Origin: Leifsonia sp. ZF2019
GTDB taxonomy: Bacteria; Actinomycetota; Actinomycetes; Actinomycetales; Microbacteriaceae
Length of the DNA: 64,000 nucleotides
Assembly (NCBI RefSeq): GCF_019924635.1
Contig: NZ_CP065037.1
Location: 744,001-808,000 of the forward strand
Direction of reading: 5' to 3'
The notes beneath the pieces are model-generated. The model worked only from the letters and a program-made list of their open reading frames with translations, was not told the DNA's origin and searched no databases. The translations under genes were made by a program, and so were the position numbers. Shown here in pieces: positions 15,345-24,593 of the stretch (the first letter of the stretch is position 1; every line of letters begins with the position of its first letter).

Positions 15345-15634
15345 CGGGGCGGGGAAAGCCAAGATCGGTTTCGACCCACCGCTGGACGTCACTGCGTCGA
15401 CTCTCACCGAGGTGTCCTGTTCCCTGGTCTGCGCTCGTGTGGGTGCCACGCAGACTCCATCGCAGCCACCGATGACGGCGTGAGGTTGCTCTGTGCAGTC
15501 ATCCACTGCTCGCCCAGGTCACCGATCGTGGCACCGGTGACTGTCGCGTCGACGTCGGGTCCCGTGCGGGTTCTCGACCTCCGCGCGACGCCAGGCGCTC
15601 CGTGCCGTCGGAGGAGGGGGCGACAGCACCTCGG
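15345..15634. other. Intergenic stretch without a gene
   Basis: I see no convincing coding frame, RNA gene or repeat between the tRNA terminator and the end of the flavin operon. Open frames here lack ribosome binding sites and family resemblance. Confidence 0.6.
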
Positions 15635-16144
15635 TCACTCCCGCCTCTCTGACAGCACCTTCACCTTTCGCTGGTGCCAGACGATCGGCGTCGGCAGCTC
15701 GTCGCTCATCATCGAGAGCACGCGCAGGACGATGATGTCGTGGTCGCCCGCCGGGTAGCTGTGCTCGACGGCGCACTCGAGCCAGGTGGGAGAACCTTCC
15801 AGGAACACCGCGCCGGAGGGCAGTTCGGCCTTGCGGACGCCGCGGAGACGGTTCCGCTTGTCTCGGGAGGCGAGTTGTCTCGTCTGTCCCGCGTGGTCCT
15901 CGCCGAGGACCGAGACACCGATCGCCGCTGCTGCCGCGAGGTCAGGCCAGGTCGTCGAACTGCGCTGCGCCGCGAAGGAGACCATCGGCGGGTCGAAGGA
16001 GACGCCGACCGAGAAAGAGGAGGTGATCATCACAACCGGCTCCTCCCCGATCATGGCGGCGAGGGCGGCGACGCCGGAGGGGAAGCCGGCGAAGGCCGCG
16101 CGCATCTGCTCGGGATCCGAGGTGAAGTCGTGCGTCATCGTCAT
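15635..16144 (-). CDS. Flavin reductase (split-barrel, HpaC/RutF-like)
   Basis: A 169-residue FMN-binding split-barrel protein. AAFAGFPSGVAALAA near residue 14 and SSFSVGVSFDPPMVSFAAQRSSTTWPDL near 40-67 are the usual HpaC-type flavin-binding segments. It reduces free flavin with NAD(P)H for use by partner monooxygenases. It is the last gene of the nine-gene leftward operon, coupled by ATGA to the FMN reductase. Its likely partners are the two luciferase-family enzymes encoded upstream. Confidence 0.9.
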   Translation of the reverse strand: MTMTHDFTSDPEQMRAAFAGFPSGVAALAAMIGEEPVVMITSSFSVGVSFDPPMVSFAAQRSSTTWPDLAAAAAIGVSVLGEDHAGQTRQLASRDKRNRLRGVRKAELPSGAVFLEGSPTWLECAVEHSYPAGDHDIIVLRVLSMMSDELPTPIVWHQRKVKVLSERRE

Positions 16145-16644
16145 CGCGACCGATCCATCCGCAGAGAGGCGTGGATCGCGGGCGCCCAGGCGTCCACCCA
16201 CTTGTCGAGCGCGCCCTCCTCGGCGTAGCGGGAGTCGAGCTGGTAGAGCCCCTGGGCGGGGCAGACGGCGCCGAGCTCGACCAGCACGGGCTTGAGGGTG
16301 AGCTCGGGGGCGAGCGCATGCGCCGGGCCGGCGCCGAGCATGAGAGGCACGCCGACCTGATCGGCGAGGCCGGTGGCGGTGGCGAACTGGTCGAGGAAGA
16401 GCTTCAGCAGACCGGTGTACGTGCCCTTGTAGGTGGGAGAGGCGGCGACGACCAGATCTGCATCCTGCACTCTGGCGACGGCTTCGGCGACGACCGGGTC
16501 CTCAAAACCCAGGAGACGCGGGCCGAGTTCGGAGACCTCGATGGTCGTCGCGTTCGCGCCGAGGACGGCGGCGAGGCGCTCGGCGGCGTCCCGAGTGCGC
16601 GACTGCGGCTTGGGGTTGCCCACGATGACGGCGGCAGTGAACAT
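16141..16644 (-). CDS. NAD(P)H-dependent FMN reductase (flavodoxin-fold)
   Basis: A 167-residue flavodoxin-like reductase. GNPKPQSRT near residue 9 binds the flavin phosphate. VVAASPTYKGTYTGLLKLFLDQF near 75-97 matches the SsuE/MsuE-type reductases that supply FMNH2. Two reductases of different folds in one operon suggests a high demand for reduced flavin or reduction of a flavin substrate. Start and stop overlap neighbours (ATGA). Confidence 0.9.
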   Translation of the reverse strand: MFTAAVIVGNPKPQSRTRDAAERLAAVLGANATTIEVSELGPRLLGFEDPVVAEAVARVQDADLVVAASPTYKGTYTGLLKLFLDQFATATGLADQVGVPLMLGAGPAHALAPELTLKPVLVELGAVCPAQGLYQLDSRYAEEGALDKWVDAWAPAIHASLRMDRSR

Positions 16645-18410
16645 CAGGAGACATTCCTTTCGTGTGGGTTCCGGGCTGCGGCGAGCAGAGAACGGGCCTC
16701 CCGCTCGTCCTGCCGCATGGCCTCGGCCAGTTCGTCGGGACTCGCGAAGGTCTTCTGCTCGCGGAGGAGCCGATCCGCGGTCACCTCGGCGCGGTGCCCG
16801 TAGAGGTCGCCGGCGAAGTCCAGCACGTGCACCTCGACGGTGTGCGCGCGGCCGGGGAAGGTGTCGTTCGTCCCGATGGAGATCAGGGCAGGCAGCGGCT
16901 TTCTCCACGACTGGGCGCGGAAGCCGCCGATGTAGACGCCGTCGGCGGGCCGGGTGCCGGGCTCTTCCAGGTCGATGTTCGCGGTCGGGAAGCCGAGGCC
17001 GAGGCCGGCGCCTGCGCCGCCGACGACGGTGCCGACGAGGACGCCGCGCCGACCGTCGTCGTGGGCGTCCGCTGGATGCGCGCCGAGGAGCACTGCGGCG
17101 ACGATGCTCAGCACGGCCACGAGCGCGAGCGCGGCCAGTGCGGCAGCATTACCCGTCCACGCCAGCACGACGGCGGTCGCAGCGCTGCCGAGCACGGCGC
17201 CCAGCTGCTTCATCGCATTGAAGGCCCCGGAGGCGGCGCCGATCGACGATCGTGGGACAGCGCTGACGGTAGCGATGGAGAACGGCGACCAGATGAAGGA
17301 GTTCGCGATCCCGAACAGTGCGAACACCGCGGCGATGGTCCAGAGCGGCGCTTCCGCCCAGACCAGCGCGGAGGTGCCGCCGATCGACAGCACGAGCGCG
17401 ACCCCGCCGATGACGGCGACCGTGCGCAGCCCGACGGTGTTGTTCAGCCGGGCCGAGACGGGAGCCGCGAACAGGCACACCACCCCCATCGGGACCAGGA
17501 CCAGCGAGGAGGTCACCACATCCAGCCCCCGGTCCTCCTGCAGCGCCAGCATCAGCGGGATCGGCGCGGAGCCGACGCAGAAGGCGGCGGCCGCAGCGCC
17601 CCACGATGCGGTGACGAAGCCGTTGCTACGAAACAGCGACGTCGGCAGCAGCGCGCGATCGCCCGAGCGGCGCTGCAGCCACACCACGGTCACGACGATC
17701 GCCGCGCCGAGCGCGACCAGAAGCCAGCGCGGGACGTCAGCGACGGAGGCCGAGGCCGCGTCGGTGCCCTGGATGCCGAGGACCAGCGCGGCGACGCCGA
17801 GGGCGTTGCCCGCCATCGCCCAGAGCGGGATGCGCGCGGGCTGCCGCTCCGACACCGGCACCCAGACCAGCACGGCCGCCGCGGCGACCAGACCGATCGG
17901 CAGGTTGACCCAGAAGATCGACGGCCAGCCAGCCGCCCCGACGAGCAAGCCTCCCAGGATCGGCCCGGCGGCAGTGGCGGCGCCGCCGACCGCACCCCAG
18001 ATCCCGAGCGCCACCGCGAGCCGTGGCGGGGCGAACAGGGTGCGGATGATCGTCAGGCATTGCGGCGTCATGAGCGCGGCTCCGACGCCCTGCGCGACGC
18101 GCCAGCCGATCAGCGAGCCGACATCGTGCGCCAGTGCGCACAGCACGGAACCGACGGTGAACGCGGCGAGCCCGATGAGGTAGATGCGCCGGCGGCCGAA
18201 CCGGTCGCCCAGCCTTCCGGCGATCAGCAGGGGCACCGCGTACGCGATCAAGTAGCCGCTGTTGACCCAGATCGCGAAGGTCGCGGTCGTTCCGAGCTCG
18301 GCGATCAATGCGGGCAGGGCGACCGACGTTATCGTGCTGTCCAGCAGCAGCATGAAGAAGCCGAGGCAGAGGCTGGACAGAGCGAGCCAATCCCGCGTCG
18401 ATCGTCGCAC
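16644..18410 (-). CDS. MFS transporter fused to a riboflavin kinase domain
   Basis: A 588-residue two-part protein. Residues 1-445 are a multi-span (probably 14-helix) DHA2-type MFS transporter with the loop motif [16 protein letters not shown] and [18 protein letters not shown]. Residues 454-588 form a riboflavin kinase domain: GTVV, LGFPTAN (Mg/ATP loop), [21 protein letters not shown] with the catalytic Glu, [13 protein letters not shown]. No FAD synthetase domain is present. The linker is about ten residues with no internal start codon. GTG 18410 chosen because GAGGTGG lies at the right distance; GTG 18422 is possible. The fusion suggests import and phosphorylation of riboflavin or a similar flavin. 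Confidence 0.88.
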   Translation of the reverse strand: MRRSTRDWLALSSLCLGFFMLLLDSTITSVALPALIAELGTTATFAIWVNSGYLIAYAVPLLIAGRLGDRFGRRRIYLIGLAAFTVGSVLCALAHDVGSLIGWRVAQGVGAALMTPQCLTIIRTLFAPPRLAVALGIWGAVGGAATAAGPILGGLLVGAAGWPSIFWVNLPIGLVAAAAVLVWVPVSERQPARIPLWAMAGNALGVAALVLGIQGTDAASASVADVPRWLLVALGAAIVVTVVWLQRRSGDRALLPTSLFRSNGFVTASWGAAAAAFCVGSAPIPLMLALQEDRGLDVVTSSLVLVPMGVVCLFAAPVSARLNNTVGLRTVAVIGGVALVLSIGGTSALVWAEAPLWTIAAVFALFGIANSFIWSPFSIATVSAVPRSSIGAASGAFNAMKQLGAVLGSAATAVVLAWTGNAAALAALALVAVLSIVAAVLLGAHPADAHDDGRRGVLVGTVVGGAGAGLGLGFPTANIDLEEPGTRPADGVYIGGFRAQSWRKPLPALISIGTNDTFPGRAHTVEVHVLDFAGDLYGHRAEVTADRLLREQKTFASPDELAEAMRQDEREARSLLAAARNPHERNVS

Positions 18411-18423
18411 GGCGCCACCCACC

Positions 18424-19749
18424 TCAGACCGCCAGGTTCTCGCGGAGCGTCGAGCCGGGGTACTGCGGCGCGAGGGCACCGCGGCGGCGCAGCTCCGGGA
18501 CGAGCAGCTCGCTCAGGTCGGCGAGACCGGACGGCATCGAGAGGGGGCTCGAGAGCATGTAGCCGCCGCGCGAGCCGGTCTGGGCGAAGTTCTCCTCCAG
18601 GGCGTCGGCCACGGTGGCGGCATCGCCGACGACGGTGTGGTCGAGACCGCTGGCGGCCTCGAAGCCGTGCTCGAAGAACTCGGTCCGGCCGATCGTGTAG
18701 TCCTCGCCGAACTCCGCGACGAGCGCGCCGACGAAACCGCCGGGGCTCGCCTGGGACGCGACGATCTCATCCCGCAGCTCGCCCAGCCGGAACGAGCCGG
18801 GCAGCGTCGAGAAGTCGTACCCGGAGTTGTGCGAGAGCATCGTGCCGATGGCCTCCTCCGTCCAGAACTCGAGCACCGCATCCCGCCGCGCCGCCGCCTC
18901 CGCAGCGGTGCGGCCGACGATCGCCTGCGTCGCCCAGAGGATGCCGACGTGCGCCGGATCGCGCCCCTCTGCGGTGAGCGCCTCGTCGAGCATGCGACGG
19001 TGGCGCTGCTGGCCGGCGATGCTGCCGCCGAACCCGAAGACCAGGTCGGCGAACGCGGCCGACCCGGCGATGCCGCGCGGCGAGTTGCCCGCCTGCACGA
19101 TCACGGGATGCACCTGCGGGCTCGGCACGGAGGCCAGCGGGCCCTTGACGGTGAAGAACCGGCCGTCGTGGTCGATCGGATGCACTTTCGACGGCTCGGC
19201 GAACCGGCCGGTCGCCGGGTCGCGCTCGATCGCGTCCGGGGCCACCGAGTCCCACAGCGCGCGGCAGACGTGGATGAACTCCTCCATCCGCTCGTATCGC
19301 AGGTCGTGGTCGATCAGCTGCGCGTAGCCGTAGTTCGCCGCATCCGCACCGCGGCTGGAGGCGACCACGTTGAAGGCGATCCGGCCGCCGGTGACGTGGT
19401 CCAGCGAGTTGAGGAGACGGGCGACGTAGAAGGGGTGCATGAACGTCGACGAGTAGGTGAGCCCGAAGCCGATGCTCTCCGTCACCGTCGACATGGCGGC
19501 GATGACCGGCGACATGTCCTGCCGGGGCCATTGGATGCCCCACTCGACCGCCGGGTCGATGCTGCCCCGCCAGGTGCTCGGGATCCCGGAGCCGTCGCCG
19601 AAGAACAGCATGTCGACGCCGGCGCGCTCGGCGGTGCGGGCCACCTCCAGATACATGCGCACGTCGGGGAACTGCCGCCCGACCCACGACCCGGGCTGCG
19701 CCCAGCGGCCCTCGGTGTGCGTGAAGGAAAGGTCGTAGGCGATGTGCAT
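18424..19749 (-). CDS. LLM flavin-dependent monooxygenase (NtaA/SnaA/DszA type)
   Basis: A 441-residue luciferase-like monooxygenase of the NtaA/SnaA/DszA group: [52 protein letters not shown] and [14 protein letters not shown] are all typical. The class uses FMNH2 from a separate reductase to oxidise or cleave C-S, C-N and similar bonds. Riboflavin lyase RcaE belongs to the same superfamily, so with a riboflavin kinase and reductases in this operon, flavin cleavage is one candidate reaction. Organosulfur or aminopolycarboxylate substrates remain possible. Confidence 0.9.
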   Translation of the reverse strand: MHIAYDLSFTHTEGRWAQPGSWVGRQFPDVRMYLEVARTAERAGVDMLFFGDGSGIPSTWRGSIDPAVEWGIQWPRQDMSPVIAAMSTVTESIGFGLTYSSTFMHPFYVARLLNSLDHVTGGRIAFNVVASSRGADAANYGYAQLIDHDLRYERMEEFIHVCRALWDSVAPDAIERDPATGRFAEPSKVHPIDHDGRFFTVKGPLASVPSPQVHPVIVQAGNSPRGIAGSAAFADLVFGFGGSIAGQQRHRRMLDEALTAEGRDPAHVGILWATQAIVGRTAAEAAARRDAVLEFWTEEAIGTMLSHNSGYDFSTLPGSFRLGELRDEIVASQASPGGFVGALVAEFGEDYTIGRTEFFEHGFEAASGLDHTVVGDAATVADALEENFAQTGSRGGYMLSSPLSMPSGLADLSELLVPELRRRGALAPQYPGSTLRENLAV

Positions 19750-19754
19750 GCCGC

Positions 19755-20414
19755 TCAAACGGTCACCTGCTTCCAGAGGGAGACGACCTCGTCGGTGTCC
19801 GAGAGGACCGCGACGTTGAGCTCCAATTGCACGAGCGCGGCCTCGTTGACGGCGAGGTCGTACGCGGCCGTCGCATCCGTCGGCACCACGACCGGCCAGT
19901 CGAGCTGCATGGCGTCCTGCGCGGTCGCGTCGACGCAGCATTCGCTGGTGAGACCCACGATCGTGAGCCAGTCGTAGCCGGCGGCGCGCATCCGCGCGTC
20001 GAGGTCGGTGCCGAGGAAGCCGCTGTAGCCGCGCTTGACGACGCGGAGCTCGCCCTCCGTGGGCTGCATCCGGTACCACTCCGCGCCGGGGGTGCCGACG
20101 ATGCAGGGCTCGGTGGGTCCAATGGGTGCGTCGTAGTCACCCTCGCGCAGCCAGTTGCTCGACCGCCACGGACGGGTCGGGTCGCTGCCGAGCTCCACCC
20201 ACACGACCGGGACGCCCAGTGCGCGAGCGGAGTCCACGAGCGCACCGATGCGGGTCACGGTGGCGTCGAGCTCGGCGACGACCTCGTCCGTCAGTCCGTA
20301 GGCGCCGAGCGCGGCCGGGTCGCCGAAGTCGCGCTGCACGTCCACCACGACAAGGGCCGGGACGCTCCCGGGCCGGGTCAGCTGCGCGAGCTGCGCGTCG
20401 CGGAGGTCGCTCAC
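19755..20414 (-). CDS. Isochorismatase-family amidohydrolase (RutB-like)
   Basis: A 219-residue cysteine hydrolase. The catalytic triad is visible: Asp in VVDVQRDF near residue 25, Lys in VVKRGYSGF near 128, Cys in TSECCVD near 160. KRGYSGFLGTDLD resembles RutB, the peroxyureidoacrylate/ureidoacrylate amidohydrolase. Next to a RutA-like monooxygenase, hydrolysis of a carbamoyl product of pyrimidine-ring opening is likely. The start overlaps the RutA-like gene (ATGA). Confidence 0.85.
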   Translation of the reverse strand: MSDLRDAQLAQLTRPGSVPALVVVDVQRDFGDPAALGAYGLTDEVVAELDATVTRIGALVDSARALGVPVVWVELGSDPTRPWRSSNWLREGDYDAPIGPTEPCIVGTPGAEWYRMQPTEGELRVVKRGYSGFLGTDLDARMRAAGYDWLTIVGLTSECCVDATAQDAMQLDWPVVVPTDATAAYDLAVNEAALVQLELNVAVLSDTDEVVSLWKQVTV

Positions 20415-21475
20415 CGGTCACCGCCCGCGTCGTGCGCGCGCAGGGCCGGGAGCACGGTCTCGCCGAACAGGACCATGTCCTGGTCGTACTCGGGGAAGAT
20501 CAGCATGAGGCCGTCGAGGTCGGCCTCGCCAACGATGTACTGGATGTGCTCGGTCACCGTCTGCGCGGAGCCTGCGACATACGCGGTCTGGAACGCCGCC
20601 TCGCCGACCGCGCCGGAGGCCCAGGCGCGGGCCTGGTCCTCCGGCACGCCCCACGACGCGCGCATGTTCGCCAGCGCCTCCCGGTCGACACCGGCGCCCC
20701 ACTCCTTCACCTTCGCCTCGGCGAGCGCATCCGTCTCGTCCTGGACGACGGTGAGCATGGAGTACGTCTTGCAGGCGCGGCCGTTCGCCGCGGCTCTGGC
20801 GTGGACGTCGGCGGAGAGCTCCTTCATCTCCTCCAGGCTGTCGCCGGCGAGGAAGGCCCCGTCGGCGAAGCGCGCCTGGAAGGCGCGGGCGGCCTCCGAC
20901 TTGCCCGCGCTGATGATGGTCGGCGTGGCCGACGGGTGCGGCCGCGACTCGCAGTCGACCAGGTCGAAGTACGGGGTGTGCATCGTGACGGAGTCCTCCG
21001 ACCAGAGCCGGGTGACGGCCTCCGTCCACAGCTCCGTCATCGTGTACCGGTCGGCGTGGCTGAGCGCGGGGTCCCAGATGCCGAACTGCTCGAACTCCCC
21101 GGCGTAGGCGCCGTTGACGATGTTCATGCCCGCCCGGCCTCCGGAGACGTCCTGCAGCGTGGCGTACATCTTCGCCGCGATCGCCGGGTTGTGCACGTTG
21201 GCGTGCATGGTGGCCCAGATCTTCACCCGCTCCGTGGCCTCGGCCAGCGCTGACATCATGGTCATCGACTCCAGCGAGCGGCCCCAGTGATCGGTCGTGC
21301 CGCCGAAGCCACGCCACTTCGCCATCGACATGATGAAGTCGAGGCCGATCTCCTCGGCGTGGAGGGCCGCACGCTTGTTCCAGGCGTACGTGGCTTCGGG
21401 GTGGGGTGCGGTGGTGGAGAGCATCCAGCCGCCGTTTCCGATCGGGAGGAAGATCCCATAGTCTTTCGCGGGCAT
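20411..21475 (-). CDS. RutA-like pyrimidine monooxygenase
   Basis: A 354-residue LLM enzyme very close in layout to RutA: GIFLPIGNGGWMLSTTAP, FIMSMAKWRGFGGTTDHWGRSLESMTMMSALAEAT, LQDVSGGRAGMNIVNGAYAGEFEQFGIWD, and SRPHPSATPTIISAGKSEAARAF. RutA opens the uracil ring between N3 and C4 with a flavin peroxide. RutC, RutD, RutE and the RutG permease are absent, so the substrate may not be uracil. The isoalloxazine pyrimidine ring is one candidate. Coupled by ATGA to the RutB-like gene. Confidence 0.85.
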   Translation of the reverse strand: MPAKDYGIFLPIGNGGWMLSTTAPHPEATYAWNKRAALHAEEIGLDFIMSMAKWRGFGGTTDHWGRSLESMTMMSALAEATERVKIWATMHANVHNPAIAAKMYATLQDVSGGRAGMNIVNGAYAGEFEQFGIWDPALSHADRYTMTELWTEAVTRLWSEDSVTMHTPYFDLVDCESRPHPSATPTIISAGKSEAARAFQARFADGAFLAGDSLEEMKELSADVHARAAANGRACKTYSMLTVVQDETDALAEAKVKEWGAGVDREALANMRASWGVPEDQARAWASGAVGEAAFQTAYVAGSAQTVTEHIQYIVGEADLDGLMLIFPEYDQDMVLFGETVLPALRAHDAGGDR

Positions 21476-21507
21476 TGAGGGCCTTTCGCTGCGTTCGGTG
21501 GTGGGGC

Positions 21508-22620
21508 TTACGGTGCGGGCCAGATGAGCGTGTCGCCCTTGTAGATGGCCTTGATGTAGGAGTCGTCGAACCACTTCTGCGCCGTCTCGCCGGTCACGTT
21601 GTCCGGGACGATCTGGAACTGGTGCAGCATGTCGACGAGCTTCGTCACGTTGGACTCGTCCATCCCGCCGAGCGGCTGGCCGGGAGTGGGGTTGTCGGCG
21701 ACGACCTTGGTCTCGGTCTTCCAGATGGTCGCGTTGAGCTTCTTGTCGTACGTGGCGCCGCCGGAGAGGTCGGCCGCGAAGCCGACGCACTTCTCGGTGT
21801 TCGCATCGCTGGAACTGCAGTAGTCGTAGGCGTGCAGTGCGGCGCGGAGGATGTCCTGCACCGCGGTCGGGTGGGCTTTGGCGAAGGCCGGGTTGACCGC
21901 CATCGCGCCGAGCGAGCTGGGGATTCCGTACGTGACCGGCTGCCAGACCGTGACCTTGTCGCCGGCCGCCTTGAGCTGGTTGGGCTCGTTGGAGATGAAG
22001 CCGGTGAGGGCGGCGAGGCCGTCCTGCTTGCGCGGCAGCACCGAGGGGTCGTAGCCCTCCTTGACCAGGGTGAGCGACTTCCAGTCGACGCCGGCCTTGA
22101 CCATCATCGCCTCGACCGCGGCGGGGACGTATCCCTTGTGGCCGACGACCTTGCCATCCAGCTGCGTGAGGTCGGTGATGTCGGGGTTGGTCATCAGGAT
22201 GTCGAGGCCCGCGTTCGAGTACGACGAGATCCCCTCGATGTCGATGCCGTTGGCCCGCGCCTGGATGAGGTCCTGCTGGGAGATGGCGGAGACAGACGCC
22301 TGCCCGCTGGCCAGCAGCTTCGTGTTCTGGGCGGTGTCGCCGGTCCCGGGCTTCAGCTGCACGTTCAGGCACAGGTCGTCGAAGTAGCCGAGCTTGCTGG
22401 CGGCGACGTACTCCAGGATCGAGGCGGACGACTGGAACTGGTAGCCGGAGAGGTACGTGATCGTGCCGGCCTTCTTGTTCTCGGCACAGCGCTCTGCCGA
22501 GATGGCCTTGCCGGACGACGCGGAGTCTGCGGGGGAGCCGGAACTGCACGCGGCGACACCGAGCGTCAGGACGACGGCGGTGAGGGACGCGAGACCGGCC
22601 TTGATGAGACGGTGCTGCAT
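21508..22620 (-). CDS. ABC substrate-binding lipoprotein (NMT1/THI5-like)
   Basis: A 370-residue secreted lipoprotein. A basic signal peptide ends in LGVAAC, with Cys26 as the lipidation site. The mature protein resembles the NMT1/THI5 group that binds pyrimidine- and aromatic-type ligands (YLSGYQFQSSASILEYVAASKLGYFDDLCLNVQLKPG, LASGQASVSAISQQDLIQARA). Riboflavin-binding RibY and thiamin-pyrimidine ThiY proteins belong to this group, as do sulfonate-binding proteins. It delivers the operon's substrate to the permease encoded upstream. Confidence 0.88.
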   Translation of the reverse strand: MQHRLIKAGLASLTAVVLTLGVAACSSGSPADSASSGKAISAERCAENKKAGTITYLSGYQFQSSASILEYVAASKLGYFDDLCLNVQLKPGTGDTAQNTKLLASGQASVSAISQQDLIQARANGIDIEGISSYSNAGLDILMTNPDITDLTQLDGKVVGHKGYVPAAVEAMMVKAGVDWKSLTLVKEGYDPSVLPRKQDGLAALTGFISNEPNQLKAAGDKVTVWQPVTYGIPSSLGAMAVNPAFAKAHPTAVQDILRAALHAYDYCSSSDANTEKCVGFAADLSGGATYDKKLNATIWKTETKVVADNPTPGQPLGGMDESNVTKLVDMLHQFQIVPDNVTGETAQKWFDDSYIKAIYKGDTLIWPAP

Positions 22621-22733
22621 GGGTCACTCCTTCGGGGGATGGGGTGGTGCAGGGGTGCGCGATGGCAGGGGTGGGCCTGGTCGCCGGTCGGCGACAGGTG
22701 GGAGGAGCGCGAGGAGGGCGGGAGCGCCCTCGC

Positions 22734-23594
22734 TCAGTCGGTCGAGCTCTCGTGCCAGTGCAGGACGCGACGCTCGATCAGGGTGATGAGGGCGAGCAGG
22801 AGGACGCCCATGACCGCGAGGACGAAGATGGCCGCGTAGACCACGGCGAGCTGGTTCATCGACGACGCGACGCTGATGGCCGTGCCGAGACCGCCCGTCG
22901 ACCCGGAGGCGGAGAGCTCGGCGACGACCGCGCCGATGATCGACAGCGGGAAGACGATCCGCAGGGCCGCGAAGATGTACGGCAGCGCGTTGGGGATGCG
23001 GAGGTGGACGAGCATCTCCAGGCGGGACGCATCCATCGTCTTGTACACCTGCATCACCTGCTGCGGCACCGACCGGAGGCCGACCGCGGTGTTGATGAGG
23101 ATGGGGAAGAAGCAGATCAGCGCGGTGATGATGAGCTTCGGCAGCGGACCGAAGCCGAACGCGACGACGAGGGCCGGCGCGATCGCCACCAGCGGCGTGA
23201 CGTTGAGCACGACCGCGATCGGCATGATCGCCCTGCGCGCCACCGGCAGCTCACTGATCAGCACGGCGACGACGAACGCGGCGACGAAGCCGATCGCCAG
23301 CCCGGCCGTCGCCTCGCCCAGGGTGATGAGGGCGTTGCCGAGGTAGTAGCCGATGTTGTCGGCCAGGGAGTCGCCGATCGCCTGCAGCGGGGGGAGCAGG
23401 TAGGGCATGGATGCGGCGCCCCACTGCCAGAGCCCGGCGAGGAGGGCGAGCATGACGACCAGCGGAAGCCACACCGTGGGCCGGATCCACGCCAGCCGCG
23501 ACTTCGGGTGCTTGAGGCTGAACCGCGAGGGCTCGGCGGGGACGCCGTCCTGCAGGGTGTGCGACACGGCGGCCCGTTCTGTTGCGACGCTCAT
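22734..23594 (-). CDS. ABC transporter permease (SsuC/ThiX/RibX-like)
   Basis: A 286-residue inner-membrane permease with about six helices. The EAA-like cytoplasmic loop is near residues 175-205 (VYKTMDASRLEMLVHLRIPNALPYIFAALRI). It pairs with the binding protein at 21508 and the ATPase at 23606. The 113-base gap to the binding-protein gene is the longest in the operon. Start at ATG 23594 gives a soluble 30-residue N-terminus, usual for the family. Confidence 0.9.
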   Translation of the reverse strand: MSVATERAAVSHTLQDGVPAEPSRFSLKHPKSRLAWIRPTVWLPLVVMLALLAGLWQWGAASMPYLLPPLQAIGDSLADNIGYYLGNALITLGEATAGLAIGFVAAFVVAVLISELPVARRAIMPIAVVLNVTPLVAIAPALVVAFGFGPLPKLIITALICFFPILINTAVGLRSVPQQVMQVYKTMDASRLEMLVHLRIPNALPYIFAALRIVFPLSIIGAVVAELSASGSTGGLGTAISVASSMNQLAVVYAAIFVLAVMGVLLLALITLIERRVLHWHESSTD

Positions 23595-23605
23595 CTCGTA
23601 ACCTC

Positions 23606-24433
23606 CTACGCCGCGTCCGTCGATCGCCACGCGGAGCGCAGGCGATCCCTGATCAGGTCTTCGTATTCGTGGAAACGGCGGTCCTCGAACAGCTTCTGGT
23701 TGCGCGGCCGCGGCAGGTCGATGTCGATCACGTCGACGATGCGACCAGGACGCGGCGCCATCACGACGACGGTGTCGGACATCCGTACGGCCTCGGAGAC
23801 CGAGTGCGTGACGAACAGGACCGTGGTCTTCAGCTCGTCCCACAGGTCGAGGAGCTGGTCCTGGAGGCTCTCGCGGGTGAACTCGTCGAGAGCGGAGAAC
23901 GGCTCGTCCATCAGGAGGACATCCGGCTGGAGGCCGAAGGCCCGCACGATCGCCGCACGCTGCTGCATGCCGCCGGAGAGCTGGGCGGGGAGCTTGTGGG
24001 CGGCATCCGCCAGCCCGGCCCGGTCGAGCAGCTCGAGCATGTCGGGGGATTGGTCGCCGCTGCCGCGCTCGGCGAGGTGGCCGATGCGCTGGCGCCGCTT
24101 GGCGGCCCCCGGGTTGATCTTCTGCGGCAGGGTCACGTTCTGCAGCACCGTCAGCCACGGCAGCAGCGCCGGGGTCTGCGGCACGAGCCCGATCAGCTTC
24201 GCCGCGCCCGCCTCACCGGGCGTCACGTCGTGGACGCGGACCTCGCCGCGACCGGCCGACTCGAGCCCGGCGACGATGCGCAGCAGCGTCGACTTTCCGC
24301 ATCCGCTCGGGCCGATGAGGCTGACGAACCGTCCCGGCTCGATGGACAGGTCGACGTCGTTCAGCGCGACCATCGCAGAAGACCCGTACCCGTAGACTTT
24401 GCCGACCGAGGTCAGCTCTACCGCTGGCGTCAC
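23606..24433 (-). CDS. ABC transporter ATP-binding protein (SsuB/TauB/ThiZ-like)
   Basis: A 275-residue ATPase. Walker A GPSGCGKST near residue 47, signature LSGGMQQRAAI near 145, Walker B DVLLMDEPFSALD near 168, switch His in VTHSVSEAVRM. It powers uptake through the permease encoded 11 bases downstream. GTG start at 24433 preceded by GGAGGG at eight bases. It is the first gene of the nine-gene flavin operon. Confidence 0.92.
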   Translation of the reverse strand: MTPAVELTSVGKVYGYGSSAMVALNDVDLSIEPGRFVSLIGPSGCGKSTLLRIVAGLESAGRGEVRVHDVTPGEAGAAKLIGLVPQTPALLPWLTVLQNVTLPQKINPGAAKRRQRIGHLAERGSGDQSPDMLELLDRAGLADAAHKLPAQLSGGMQQRAAIVRAFGLQPDVLLMDEPFSALDEFTRESLQDQLLDLWDELKTTVLFVTHSVSEAVRMSDTVVVMAPRPGRIVDVIDIDLPRPRNQKLFEDRRFHEYEDLIRDRLRSAWRSTDAA

Positions 24434-24532
24434 TCTCCACACCCTCCATGCCGTGCACGGACCCACAGGCCCGTTCCCAGATGGCGGAGAGCGTGCGTGG
24501 CGAGTTCGATGTCTGCCACGCGGAGTCCGCTT

Positions 24533-24551
24533 GATATCCCCCAACGATATC
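24533..24551. promoter_or_regulatory. GATATC pair upstream of the flavin operon
   Basis: Two GATATCC words, 13 bases apart, lie about 100 bases before the first gene of the operon. GATATC is itself a palindrome, so the pair could be an operator. No FMN-riboswitch sequence is visible between 24434 and 24593. Confidence 0.3.
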
Positions 24552-24593
24552 CGGGCAATGTTTCGGTGACCGCGCCCGAAGATTGCGTGCGTG

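Noticed and set aside
15135-15506. Leftward open frame of about 120 codons over the tRNA fragment
   Set aside because: It reads the tRNA T-arm and terminator in reverse (a common false gene at integration sites), has no ribosome binding site, and overlaps the integrase end.
24434-24593. FMN riboswitch upstream of the flavin operon
   Set aside because: None of the conserved RFN-element segments are visible in this 160-base stretch.
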